DNA from: Desertimonas flava | Lineage (GTDB): Bacteria; Actinomycetota; Acidimicrobiia; Acidimicrobiales; Ilumatobacteraceae | DNA: 64,000 nucleotides | Direction: 5' to 3' | NCBI RefSeq assembly: GCF_003426815.1 | Contig: NZ_QKYK01000008.1 | Span: 62,001-126,000 of the forward strand | Shown here: positions 45,563-54,083 of the stretch, piece by piece | How positions within the stretch are numbered: the stretch's first letter is position 1 | Layout of the letters: each line of letters opens with the position of its first letter | Program-made: the position numbers and the translations under genes | Notes under the pieces: generated by a model | What the model saw: only the letters and a program-made list of their open reading frames with translations | Told to the model about the DNA's origin: nothing | The model's database searches: none

Positions 45563-47800
45563 ATGGCATCGCAGGGGGGACGACGTGTACGCCGGGCCGT
45601 GCGGCTCGACGAGCGCTCGGCCATCGCCGTGGCCCTCGCCGGCGGCATCGTTGCCGCCTTCTCCGACGTCGATCCCACGGGTGACCGCGTCGTCGGCCGC
45701 ATCCTCGTCGGCCTTGCCGTGGCCACCGTGTCGTGGGCCGCGGCGTCGGCGCCCTGGTGGGCGGTGGCCGGTGCCACCGGGATCGCCGCTGTCGCAGTCA
45801 TCGACCCGACACTCACCATCATCGGCGCCGTCGGTTTCGTCGCCTCCCTGTGGGTGGGGGTCCGCAAGCGGGACCTCGCCGTGGTTCGCGCCGGCTGCGC
45901 CGCGCTGGCGCTCAACCTCCTGGCCCGCTCCGAGCTCGAAGGCTTCCACGGGGCGTCGGCCGTCATCGGCATCGCCACGGGCTGCGCGCTGTTCGTCTTC
46001 GGCATCCGCCGGCGCAGGCGCCAGACCCGCAAGCTGGCGTGGGGCATCGTCGGCGGCGCCGCCGTGCTCGCCACGCTGGCGATCATCGGCTTCGGCCTCG
46101 GCGCCGTGCGGGCCAGGGCGATGCTGACCGACGGCGAACGTCTCGCTCGCGACGGCATCGACCAGTTGGGCCGGGGCGAGTTCGCGGAGGCGGCGGTCAG
46201 CTTCACCACCGCCGGCGAGGTGTTCACCAGGGCCAGCAACGAGCTGGACCGCCCGTGGGCCCGACCGTCCCAGGTGGTGCCCGTCGTCGCTCAGAACGCC
46301 GGCGCGGTCTCGGACCTGGCTGAGGTTGCCGGGCGCACGTCGACGCAACTGGGCGAGGCGTTGGCCGAGATCGACCCCGAACAGCTGCGCCTCGTCGACG
46401 GACGTTTCGACTTGGCCGCCATCGAGGCCGTGGCCGCGCCGCTCGAGGCGGTGCAGGCCAGCATCGACGAGCTCGACGCGACGATCGACGGCTCCGACTC
46501 CCCGTGGTTGGTGGCCCCGGTCCGCGACCGCCTCAGCCTGCTGGGCGAGGACATCGACGAGAACGCCGAGCAGCTCGACAACGCAGTCACCACGGCGCGC
46601 CTCGCCCCGCAGCTGCTCGGCGGCGACGGCACGCGCCACTACCTCATCATGTTCACCACCCCCGCCGAGGCCCGCGGCCTGGGTGGCTTCATGGGCAACT
46701 TCGCCGAGCTCACCGTCGACGACGGCCGCCTCACCGTGAGCCGCTTCGGCCGCACCACCGAGCTCAACCTCGGCGGCGCCGACCCGACCGCCCGCCGCAT
46801 CACCGGCCCCGAGGACTGGGTGGCCCAGTGGGGCCGCTACGGCTTCGTCGACGACGCCGGCACCACCGGATCGGTGCCGTGGTCGAACATCACGATGTCG
46901 CCCGACTTCCCGGCGACGGCGCAGGTGGTCGCCGAGCTCTACCCGCAGAGCGGCGGCCGTCCGATCGACGGGGTGTTCGCCATGGACCCCTACGTGCTGT
47001 CGGTGCTGCTCGGCTTCACGGGACCGGTGAGCATCGACGCGACCGCCACGGAGCTGAATGCCGACAACGTCGTCGAGTTCCTCCTCGAGTCGCAGTACGA
47101 GATCGACGATCGAGCGGAGCGCGTCGACCTCCTCGCCGCCGTCTCCCAGGTGACGATCGACCGCCTGCTGTCGGGTGGTCTACCCAGTCCGGTGCAGATG
47201 GCCAGCGGTCTGGGTCCCGTGGTCGAGCAGGGTCGCCTCGTCGGCTGGGCGGCGAACGACGACGAGCAGGCGTTGTTCACGCAGATCGGGCTCGCCGGCG
47301 GACTGCCCGAACTGAACGGCGGCGACGGGCTCGCCCTGGTGGTCAACAACGCGGCCGCCAACAAGCTCGACGTGTACCTCGATCGGTCGGTCACCTACGA
47401 CGTCACGTTCGACCCGGCGACCGGCCAGGTGACGGGCACGGCGACGGTCGTGCTCACCAACACCGCCCCGGCAGGGGGCCTGCCCGACGTCGTCCTCGGC
47501 AACGCACTGGAGCTTCCTCTCGGCACGAGCCGCTCGTTGGTGTCGCTGTACTCCGGGCTGACGATCGGCGCGGCCACCCGCGACGGCGCGCCGGTGTCCT
47601 ACGACGCGGGCCTCGACGGTGAGTGGTCGACCGCTCGCCAGCAGGTGACGCTCGCCCCCGGGGCGTCCACCACGCTGACGTTCGAGATCACCGGCCAGAT
47701 CGAGGACCCCGCCGACGGCTACCGGATCGCCACCCGTGAGCAGCCGATGGTGATCCCCCAGACGACGACGATCACCGTCAACGGCGCGCCCGTGAGCTGA
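45563..47800 (+). CDS. DUF4012-family membrane-anchored protein
   Basis: 745 residues. Five or six membrane spans in the first ~190 residues (for example SAIAVALAGGIVAAF and GIVGGAAVLATLAIIGFGLGAV), then a large extracytoplasmic part. The DUF4012 hallmarks are LAPQLLGGDGTRHYLIMFTTPAEARGLGGFMGNFAELTVDDGRL and SPDFPATAQVVAELYPQSGGRPIDGVFAMDPYVLSVLLGFTGPV. These proteins are often encoded with surface-polysaccharide genes; function unknown. The N-terminal multi-span region is more than the usual single anchor. The 167 bp upstream contain no other gene. Confidence 0.88.
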   Translation: MASQGGRRVRRAVRLDERSAIAVALAGGIVAAFSDVDPTGDRVVGRILVGLAVATVSWAAASAPWWAVAGATGIAAVAVIDPTLTIIGAVGFVASLWVGVRKRDLAVVRAGCAALALNLLARSELEGFHGASAVIGIATGCALFVFGIRRRRRQTRKLAWGIVGGAAVLATLAIIGFGLGAVRARAMLTDGERLARDGIDQLGRGEFAEAAVSFTTAGEVFTRASNELDRPWARPSQVVPVVAQNAGAVSDLAEVAGRTSTQLGEALAEIDPEQLRLVDGRFDLAAIEAVAAPLEAVQASIDELDATIDGSDSPWLVAPVRDRLSLLGEDIDENAEQLDNAVTTARLAPQLLGGDGTRHYLIMFTTPAEARGLGGFMGNFAELTVDDGRLTVSRFGRTTELNLGGADPTARRITGPEDWVAQWGRYGFVDDAGTTGSVPWSNITMSPDFPATAQVVAELYPQSGGRPIDGVFAMDPYVLSVLLGFTGPVSIDATATELNADNVVEFLLESQYEIDDRAERVDLLAAVSQVTIDRLLSGGLPSPVQMASGLGPVVEQGRLVGWAANDDEQALFTQIGLAGGLPELNGGDGLALVVNNAAANKLDVYLDRSVTYDVTFDPATGQVTGTATVVLTNTAPAGGLPDVVLGNALELPLGTSRSLVSLYSGLTIGAATRDGAPVSYDAGLDGEWSTARQQVTLAPGASTTLTFEITGQIEDPADGYRIATREQPMVIPQTTTITVNGAPVS

Positions 47801-47806
47801 TCCCTG

Positions 47807-48925
47807 TCAACCACTGGCTGTCGCCGCTGGCAGACGCACGGTCACCCGCAAGCCACCGGACGGCCGGGCGGCGAGCGTGAGGGTCCCGTCGTGCGCCTGG
47901 GTGATGCTCTTGACGATGGCCAGACCGAGTCCGACGCCGGTGTGCCCGGTGCGGACGCGCTCGCTGCCCCGCTGGAACGGCTCGACGAGGCGGGAGACGA
48001 GCTGCGGCGCCAGCTCCGCTCCGGTGTTCTCCACGGTCAGCTCCACGGCATCGGCGTCGGCCCGCGTGGTCACCCACACCCGGCCTGATTCGGGCAGGTT
48101 GTGCACGATGGCGTTGTGGACGATGTTCGTCGTCGTCTGCAGCAGCAGCGGGTGCGAGCCGACGGTCGGCGTCACGTCGCCGGAGGTCTCGATGGTGAGA
48201 CCCCGTTCCTCGGCGAGCGGCAAGAGGGTCTCGGCGGCTTCCTCGGCGATCAGCGAGAGGTCGACGGGCTCGCGGGTGAACGACCGCTGGTCGGCGCGGC
48301 TGAGCAGGAGGAGCGCTTCGGTCAGGTCGATGGCGCGGGCGTTGACGGCGAGCAGTCGGTCGACGAGCACGCCGGTGTTGCATGATGGATCGTCGCGAGC
48401 GACGTCGAGGAGGGCCTTGGTGATGGCCAGCGGCGTGCGCAGTTCGTGCGAGGCGTTGGCCGCAAATCGCTGCTGCTCGGCGACGTGGGCCTCGAGCCGG
48501 GCGAGCATGGCGTCGAAGCTGTCGGCGAGCTCGCGGAACTCGTCGTTGCGACCCTCCAGCTCGACCCGGTGCGAGAGCGAGCCCGTCGCCGCCAGACGGG
48601 TGGCCTTGGTGATCTGGCGCAGCGGGGCCAGCATGCGGCCCGCCAGCAGCCATCCGCCGACGAGGCCGAGCACCAGCAGCACGGCCAGCACGATCGACGC
48701 CTTCGGAACGAACGCGTCGAGCAGGTCGGAGCGGCTGGGACTGCGCAGGACGGGCACCGGGCTGGCGCCGGGAGCGACCACCTCGAACCCCTCCCTCGGA
48801 TCCGGGACATAGCGCAGGAGGAAGACCCACACGACGGCGAGCAGGCCGGCGGCGACCGCCATGACGACGCCGGCATAGCTGAGGGTGAGCTTGAGGCGGA
48901 CGCTGAGCCCCGGCGACCGTTCCAC
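47807..48925 (-). CDS. vanS: VanS-like sensor histidine kinase
   Basis: 372 residues from a GTG 2 bp after the vanR stop. Order: short N-terminus PGLSVRLKLTLSYAGVV, first span, short extracytoplasmic loop (residues ~35-70), second span LVLGLVGGWLLAG, HAMP, HisKA with ASHELRTPLAITKALL, and HATPase with NIVHNAIVHN and GVGLGLAIV. The short sensor loop and the motif LKLTLSYAG..VVWVFLLRYVP recall streptomycete VanS (from memory). It should sense a glycopeptide or cell-wall stress and phosphorylate VanR. Confidence 0.85.
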   Translation of the reverse strand: MERSPGLSVRLKLTLSYAGVVMAVAAGLLAVVWVFLLRYVPDPREGFEVVAPGASPVPVLRSPSRSDLLDAFVPKASIVLAVLLVLGLVGGWLLAGRMLAPLRQITKATRLAATGSLSHRVELEGRNDEFRELADSFDAMLARLEAHVAEQQRFAANASHELRTPLAITKALLDVARDDPSCNTGVLVDRLLAVNARAIDLTEALLLLSRADQRSFTREPVDLSLIAEEAAETLLPLAEERGLTIETSGDVTPTVGSHPLLLQTTTNIVHNAIVHNLPESGRVWVTTRADADAVELTVENTGAELAPQLVSRLVEPFQRGSERVRTGHTGVGLGLAIVKSITQAHDGTLTLAARPSGGLRVTVRLPAATASG

Positions 48926-48927
48926 CG

Positions 48928-49641
48928 TCAGCTTCCTTCGCCCGCGCCGCCTCCCGAGATAGTGCCTGGCACTATCTCGGGGCTTACGTCGATGCGGTAG
49001 CCGACGCCCGGCACGGTGGCGATCAGCCAGGGCTCGCCGAGCCGCTTGCGCAGCGCCGACACGGTGATGCGCACGGCGTTGGTGAACGGGTCGGCGTTCT
49101 CGTCCCACCCACGCTCGAGCAACTCCTCGGCGCTGACCACGCCGCCCTCGGCTTCGACCAGCACCTCGAGCACGGCGAACTGCTTGCGTGTGAGGGCGAC
49201 GTAGCGGCCGTCCCGGTACACCTCGCGGCGGAACGGATCGACGCGCAGGCCGGCGATCTCCCGCACCGGCGGACGGCGGTGGGCGCGGCGACGATCGAGG
49301 GCGCGGAGGCGCAGTACGAGCTCGCGCAGCTCGAACGGCTTGGTGAGGTAGTCGTCGGCGCCGAGCTCGAAGCCCGACACCTTGTCGTCGAGCCGGTCGG
49401 CAGCGGTGAGCATGAGGATCGGGATGCCGCTCCCCGAGGCGACGATGTGCTGGGCGATCTCATCTCCCGACGGCCCGGGAACGTCGCGGTCGAGCACGGC
49501 GATGTCGTACGCGTTGACGTCGAGCAACCCGAGCGCGGCGTCGCCGTCGCCGGCGATGTCGGCGGCGATCGCCTCGAGGCGCAGACCGTCGCGGACCGCT
49601 TCGGCCAGCAACGGCTCGTCCTCGACAATCAACACACGCAT
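48928..49641 (-). CDS. vanR: VanR-like OmpR-family response regulator with palindrome-derived tail
   Basis: 237 residues. Receiver domain MRVLIVEDEPLLAEAVRDGL with phospho-Asp in IAVLDRDVPG and Lys in YLTKPFELRELVLRLRAL. The OmpR winged helix ends RKQFAVLEVLVEAEGGVVSAEELLERGWDENADPFTNAVRITVSALRKRLGEPWLIATVPGVGYRID. The normal family end is here; the extra VSPEIVPGTISGGGAGEGS is encoded by a subfamily A palindrome and the sequence after it. It is divergent from vanHAX, which it should activate. Confidence 0.88.
   Translation of the reverse strand: MRVLIVEDEPLLAEAVRDGLRLEAIAADIAGDGDAALGLLDVNAYDIAVLDRDVPGPSGDEIAQHIVASGSGIPILMLTAADRLDDKVSGFELGADDYLTKPFELRELVLRLRALDRRRAHRRPPVREIAGLRVDPFRREVYRDGRYVALTRKQFAVLEVLVEAEGGVVSAEELLERGWDENADPFTNAVRITVSALRKRLGEPWLIATVPGVGYRIDVSPEIVPGTISGGGAGEGS
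48953..48981. repeat. RGTGCC-N-GGCACY palindrome, subfamily A copy 5, in the vanR 3' end
   Basis: Arms CCCGAGATAGTGCC and complement around a central T at 48967, 29 bp. It lies between the conserved vanR domain and its stop, 28 bp before the vanS start. Confidence 0.93.
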
Positions 49642-49693
49642 GGATTCGACAGTAGGAGTCGCACCCACCGTATGGGGGGTCGCCTATTGCGGG

Positions 49694-49706
49694 CGTATGC
49701 AAAATC
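49694..49706. promoter_or_regulatory. GTATGCAAAATCC site in the vanR/vanH divergent region
   Basis: It lies 71 bp before the vanH GTG, in the 135-bp space between vanR and vanH that must hold the VanR-regulated promoter. It differs by one base from the site at 18763-18775. No clear VanR direct-repeat box was recognised. Confidence 0.35.
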
Positions 49707-49776
49707 CGCGACGCCGGCGCAACACGGCGGCCGTCTGACTGGCCGCCATGAACGACGGCGACCGAATGGCGATCAC

Positions 49777-50754
49777 GTGACGGCTGCGACTGGCATCACC
49801 GCCTACGGCTGCGCGCCCGACGAGGCGGCGCTGTTCCGGGAGTTGGCCACCGAGCTCGACGTCGAGGTGACGATGACGGCCGAGCCGGTGAAGTTCACCA
49901 ACGTCGCCCTGGCCGCCGGCAACCGGTGCATCAGCGTGGGCCACAAGTCGCGCATCGCCGGGCCGACGCTGGCGGCGCTTCGCGAGGTCGGTGTGCGCTA
50001 CATCTCCACGCGCAGCAGCGGCCACGACCACCTCGACACCAGCTGTGCCGCCGGCCTCGGCATCGAGGTGGGCAACGTGCACTACTCCCCCGACAGCGTC
50101 GCCGACTTCACGCTGATGTTGATGCTGATGGCCCTACGCAACGCCCGATCGATCCTCCACCGCGCCGAGCAGCACGACTTCCGGCTCGACGAGGCCCGCG
50201 GCCGGGAGCTCCGGGACATGACGGTGGGCGTCGTCGGCACCGGGCGCATCGGCAGCGCCGTGATCGATCGCCTGCGCGGCTTCGGTTGCGCCGTGCTCGC
50301 CCACGACCGCCACCCCACCTCGCCGGCCACCCACGTCGGTCTCGACGAGCTGTTGCGGCGTAGCGACGTGGTGACCCTGCACACGCCGCTCGACGCGAGC
50401 ACGGTTCATCTTCTCGACCGCAAGCGCCTGGCGACGATGAAGCCCGGCGCCTACGTGGTGAACACCGGGCGAGGAGCCCTCATCGACACCGAGGCACTCG
50501 CCGACGCGCTCGAGAGCGGCCGGCTGGGCGGTGCGGCACTGGACGTGCTGGAGGGCGAAGAGGGCGTGTTCTACGTCGACTGCCGCCAGACCACGGTCGA
50601 GCGCAGCCTGCTGACCAGGCTGCAGTCGCTGCCCAACGTGGTGGTCACGCCGCACACCGCCTACTACACCGAGCGGGCGCTGCGCGACACCGTCACCAAC
50701 TCCATCGTCAACTGCTTGAACTTCGAGAGGGACCACGCAGCATGGGCAAGCTGA
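49777..50754 (+). CDS. vanH: VanH-type D-lactate dehydrogenase
   Basis: 325 residues from a GTG. NAD motif VGVVGTGRIGSAVIDRLRGFG; catalytic Arg in VVNTGRGALIDTEALADALES, Glu in ALDVLEGEEGVFYVDCR (the VanH/LdhA-type EGE.G.F segment) and His in VVTPHTAYYTERAL. It reduces pyruvate to D-lactate for the ligase. Its last 13 bases overlap vanA. No in-frame ATG exists near the start. Confidence 0.93.
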   Translation: MTAATGITAYGCAPDEAALFRELATELDVEVTMTAEPVKFTNVALAAGNRCISVGHKSRIAGPTLAALREVGVRYISTRSSGHDHLDTSCAAGLGIEVGNVHYSPDSVADFTLMLMLMALRNARSILHRAEQHDFRLDEARGRELRDMTVGVVGTGRIGSAVIDRLRGFGCAVLAHDRHPTSPATHVGLDELLRRSDVVTLHTPLDASTVHLLDRKRLATMKPGAYVVNTGRGALIDTEALADALESGRLGGAALDVLEGEEGVFYVDCRQTTVERSLLTRLQSLPNVVVTPHTAYYTERALRDTVTNSIVNCLNFERDHAAWAS

Positions 50755-51773
50755 ACCTGGCCGTCATCTTCGGCGGCACGTGCGAGGAGCATCCGATCTC
50801 GGTGAAGTCGGCACGAGAGGTCGCCGAGGCCATCGACCGCGACCGCTACGAGCCGTTCTTCATCGGCATCACACGCGACGGGGTCTGGAAGCTGTGCGAC
50901 GAGCCCGGCGACGACTGGGAGCACGGCGACGGTCCGCTCGTGGTCGTGTCGCCCGACCGGAGCACGCATGGCGTGGTCGTGCACGACGGGAGCCGTTCGA
51001 CCACGATCCGCATCGACGTCGTCTTCCCGGTTCTCCACGGCCGCTTCGGTGAGGACGGCGCCGTGCAGGGCCTGCTCGAGATGTCGGGCATCCCCTACGT
51101 CGGTTGCGACATCCAGAGCTCGGCGTTGTGCATGGACAAGTCGCTCACCAACCTCGTCGTCGGCAGCGCCGGCATCCCGACGCCGAACTTCCGGACGGTG
51201 ACGCCGACCGAGCCGATCGATCCCGACGGCTTCGCCTATCCGGTGTTCGTCAAACCGGCCCGCTCGGGCTCGTCGTTCGGCGTGACCCGAGTGGAGACGA
51301 AGGAGGAGCTGGCGGAGGCGATCGAGGTGGCGGGCAAGTTCGACTCGAAGGTGATGATCGAGGAGGCGGTGGTCGGCACCGAGGTCGGGTGCGCGATCCT
51401 CGGCAACGGGAGCGAGCTGTTCGCCGGCGAGGTGGACGAGGTCCGCCTGTCGCACGGGTTCTTCCGGATCCATCAGGAGGCCGAGCCCGAGACCGGTTCG
51501 GAGAACTCCACGTTCGTCGTCCCCGCCGACATCCCGGCCCAGGCACGCGAGCGGGTGCGGGAGACGGCCATGTCGATCTACCGCGCCCTCGGCTGCCGGG
51601 GACTCGCCCGCGTCGACCTGTTCCTCACCGACGACGGCACCCTCGTGCTCAACGAGGTGAACACGCTGCCCGGCCTCACCTCCTACAGCCGCTACCCACG
51701 GATGATGGCGGCCGCCGGCCTGTCGCTCGGCGACGTGATCGACCGCGTCGTGACCCTGGCGTTGCAGGGCTGA
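50742..51773 (+). CDS. vanA: VanA-type D-alanine--D-lactate ligase
   Basis: 343 residues, ATP-grasp. GGTCEEHPISVKSA and LEMSGIPYVGCDIQSSALCMDKSLTN are family motifs. The decisive omega-loop is HGFFRIHQEAEPETGSENST with His at position 244, the residue that makes VanA/VanB ligases prefer D-lactate; D-Ala ligases have Tyr-Lys there. It makes D-Ala-D-Lac, which replaces the glycopeptide target. AGAGG at 50727 is the ribosome site. vanX follows after 5 bp. Confidence 0.95.
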   Translation: MGKLNLAVIFGGTCEEHPISVKSAREVAEAIDRDRYEPFFIGITRDGVWKLCDEPGDDWEHGDGPLVVVSPDRSTHGVVVHDGSRSTTIRIDVVFPVLHGRFGEDGAVQGLLEMSGIPYVGCDIQSSALCMDKSLTNLVVGSAGIPTPNFRTVTPTEPIDPDGFAYPVFVKPARSGSSFGVTRVETKEELAEAIEVAGKFDSKVMIEEAVVGTEVGCAILGNGSELFAGEVDEVRLSHGFFRIHQEAEPETGSENSTFVVPADIPAQARERVRETAMSIYRALGCRGLARVDLFLTDDGTLVLNEVNTLPGLTSYSRYPRMMAAAGLSLGDVIDRVVTLALQG

Positions 51774-51778
51774 GCGAC

Positions 51779-52435
51779 ATGCACGACGACTTCGCCTTTC
51801 TGGACGAGGTGGTGCCCGGAGTGCGCTGGGACGCCAAGTACGCCACGTGGGACAACTTCACCGGAGGCCCGGTGGAGGGCTACCTGGCCAACCGCATCAT
51901 GGGCACCAGGGCGTTGTGCGTGGCGCTGGCCGACGCCCGGGATCTGGCCGCGACGATGGGACTCGGCCTGCTCGTGTGGGACGGCTACCGCCCGCAGCGG
52001 GCAGTCGACTGCTTCGTCCGCTGGTCGAAGCAGCCCGAGGATGGCCGGACCAAGCATCGTCACTATCCCCACATCGACCGCTGCGAGATGTTCGAGCAGG
52101 GCTACGTGGCCACCAAGTCGGCGCACAGCCGCGGCAGCACCGTCGACCTGACGCTCTTCGACCTGGAGACCGGCGATCTCGTACCGATGGGAGGCGGCTT
52201 CGACCTGATGGACACGAGCTCCCATCACGGCGCCAAGGGCATCACCCGGGATGCAGCAAGAGGTCGCCGCCAGCTCCGGGCGATCATGGAAGCCTCGGGA
52301 TTCGACGCCTATCCCCTCGAGTGGTGGCACTACACCCTCAGCGACGAGCCCTACCCGGACACCTACTTCGACTTCCCGGTCGACTCCCCGATCGCGTCCG
52401 CGGTGTACGCCGCAACCGCGGTCAGATGGCGATGA
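51779..52435 (+). CDS. vanX: VanX D-Ala-D-Ala dipeptidase
   Basis: 218 residues. All catalytic residues fall at canonical VanX numbers: Arg71 in DGYRPQRAV, His116 and Asp123 in SAHSRGSTVDLTL, Glu181 and His184 in LEWWHYTL. It is a cytosolic zinc enzyme that removes D-Ala-D-Ala so that only D-Ala-D-Lac is incorporated. It completes a vanHAX set. The last 14 bases overlap the convergent DUF222 gene. Confidence 0.96.
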   Translation: MHDDFAFLDEVVPGVRWDAKYATWDNFTGGPVEGYLANRIMGTRALCVALADARDLAATMGLGLLVWDGYRPQRAVDCFVRWSKQPEDGRTKHRHYPHIDRCEMFEQGYVATKSAHSRGSTVDLTLFDLETGDLVPMGGGFDLMDTSSHHGAKGITRDAARGRRQLRAIMEASGFDAYPLEWWHYTLSDEPYPDTYFDFPVDSPIASAVYAATAVRWR

Positions 52436-53981
52436 CCTCGGAGCCGTCGGTGCGGTAGAGGTGGAAGGTGCCCGAGGCGTCACGACGCGTGCGGTAGCCG
52501 CCGATCTTGAACAGGTTGTGCCTGGCACACATCGGACCTGAATTGCTGGGCGCGGTCGCACCACCCTCACTGCGGGGAATCGTGTGGTCGATCTGTCGTG
52601 GAGCACGCCCGCAGCCGGGCCAGATACATCGATGGCTGCCGTCGATGGCAGCTTGCAGGAAGGCCGCCTCCCGAGCGGACCCGGTGAACAGCGCGTTGCG
52701 CTTGCCGAGGTCGATGAGCACGCCCTGGCCGTCGATGACGACACGGCGCACCCTGAAGAGAAGGGCGGCGACCACAGCGTCGGCGGGGTCGACCGGTGTG
52801 CCGCGTGTGGTTCGGCACATCGACGGCCGTCCGGTGGACGATCGGGGGGCGGCCAGTGCCGCGGCGACCGCGGCCGTGATCCACTGCTCGGCCTCGGTGG
52901 GAGCCGGTGGAACGGCGCTGGAATCGTCCGCGTCGACGCCGGGATCTCCGGAGTCGACCTGATCTCCGGCGAGATCGAGGCGGATCGAGCCCACGTGCTC
53001 GCTGAGCGTCGGGCCGGCCGCGCCGAGCGAGTCGTCGACCGGCCCACGCATCGTGGCCGCGCTGCGGTGCCGATGCAACGGATCGAGCAGGTTGAGCAAC
53101 TGCTCTTCGAATGTCTCCTGGTCGATGACGATGTCGACGGTGACCTTGATGGGCGACCCGTTCAGCGGTGCGGAGGCAGCGGCCTCGAACAGCTTGAGGA
53201 GGGCGTCGCCGCGCCGCTGCTGCGGCGTTCGCGGCAAGCGGGAGGGACTCCAGTCGTCGCCGTCGGTGGCCTTGGCCTGGTCGACGTCGTAGCGGTACTC
53301 GGCGTCGAGGAACGCCTCGAAGATCTGCTGCGCGATCTCGGCCTGCACCCCATAGAGCTGGCCGCGCAGCAGCGTGACCTCACCGACCGTCAGGAAGCGG
53401 ACATCGCGATGGCTGTGCGACTCGTCGCGGTCGCGATGACCGCCGTCCTGATCGGTGAGGCGCGCCCAGTCGTCGATGTCGAGGGCGAACTCCTTGAACG
53501 GCTTGGTGGCTGCCGCCCACAACGCGACATCGATGTTGTCGGCGAACTCGCGGGAGATGCGGCGGTTAGACCACACCTGGGCCAGCTTGTTGGCGTGGGC
53601 CAGGCTGATGTGGCCCGATGCCAGCGCCTCGGCGACCTGTGGGAACTCACGACCGAGCCGCCCGACCCTGTGGGCTCGCACGACGTCGTCGGGATGCGTA
53701 CGGACACCCGCCCGCATCCACGACTTGGCGTCGGCATGACCGTCGACGTGGTAGAGACCTCGGCGCTCGACGGCGGCCACGACCGCGGCCGAAGCGTGCC
53801 CGGCCGCCCGCACGGCCCGCTCGATGTTCTGCACCACATCGATCAACTCTCGGTTCGTGCCGCAATCGGCCAACCGCTCGATCCGCGCGGTGACCCCTGA
53901 CATGAACTCGTCGACCAGCGCGCCGAGCTCCGCCGTCAACGACCCCGTCGGGGTGTCGGTGGTGGTGCTCGAAGCGGACAT
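52422..53981 (-). CDS. DUF222-HNH endonuclease-type protein (13E12 family)
   Basis: 519 residues. The DUF222 helical region includes LADCGTNRELIDVVQNIERAVRAAGHASAAVVAAVERRGLYHVDGHADAKSWMRAG. The C-terminal HNH has CIWPGCGRAPRQIDHTIPRSEGGATAPSNSGPMCARHNLFK with zinc-type Cys pairs. Such genes are multi-copy in actinobacteria, and the mycobacterial 13E12 type is linked to DNA damage. The ATG at 53981 lies 6 bp downstream of a CATACT box, so a leaderless transcript is expected. Confidence 0.9.
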   Translation of the reverse strand: MSASSTTTDTPTGSLTAELGALVDEFMSGVTARIERLADCGTNRELIDVVQNIERAVRAAGHASAAVVAAVERRGLYHVDGHADAKSWMRAGVRTHPDDVVRAHRVGRLGREFPQVAEALASGHISLAHANKLAQVWSNRRISREFADNIDVALWAAATKPFKEFALDIDDWARLTDQDGGHRDRDESHSHRDVRFLTVGEVTLLRGQLYGVQAEIAQQIFEAFLDAEYRYDVDQAKATDGDDWSPSRLPRTPQQRRGDALLKLFEAAASAPLNGSPIKVTVDIVIDQETFEEQLLNLLDPLHRHRSAATMRGPVDDSLGAAGPTLSEHVGSIRLDLAGDQVDSGDPGVDADDSSAVPPAPTEAEQWITAAVAAALAAPRSSTGRPSMCRTTRGTPVDPADAVVAALLFRVRRVVIDGQGVLIDLGKRNALFTGSAREAAFLQAAIDGSHRCIWPGCGRAPRQIDHTIPRSEGGATAPSNSGPMCARHNLFKIGGYRTRRDASGTFHLYRTDGSEVIAI

Positions 53982-54017
53982 GAGACCAGTATGACGATCC
54001 CCTGTTACAGGGTTTCC
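53982..54017 (-). promoter_or_regulatory. DUF222-HNH promoter with CCCTGTTACAGGG palindrome
   Basis: Read leftward: GGAAAC, the palindrome (54012-54000), then TCATACTGG (53994-53986) and ATG at 53981. The same arrangement with identical spacing occurs at 55289-55324. It resembles a damage-inducible or ECF-type promoter. Confidence 0.6.
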
Positions 54018-54083
54018 GACGGTCCCGCAACGCTCTGACCAGGTGCGACGCGAACGGGGCTCCGAAGGGCGCACACGCGACGT

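Noticed and set aside
52517-52529. TGTGCCTGGCACA, resembling the palindrome core
   Set aside because: It encodes CARHN of the conserved HNH motif in the DUF222 protein, arms end after six bases, and the outer arms do not match.
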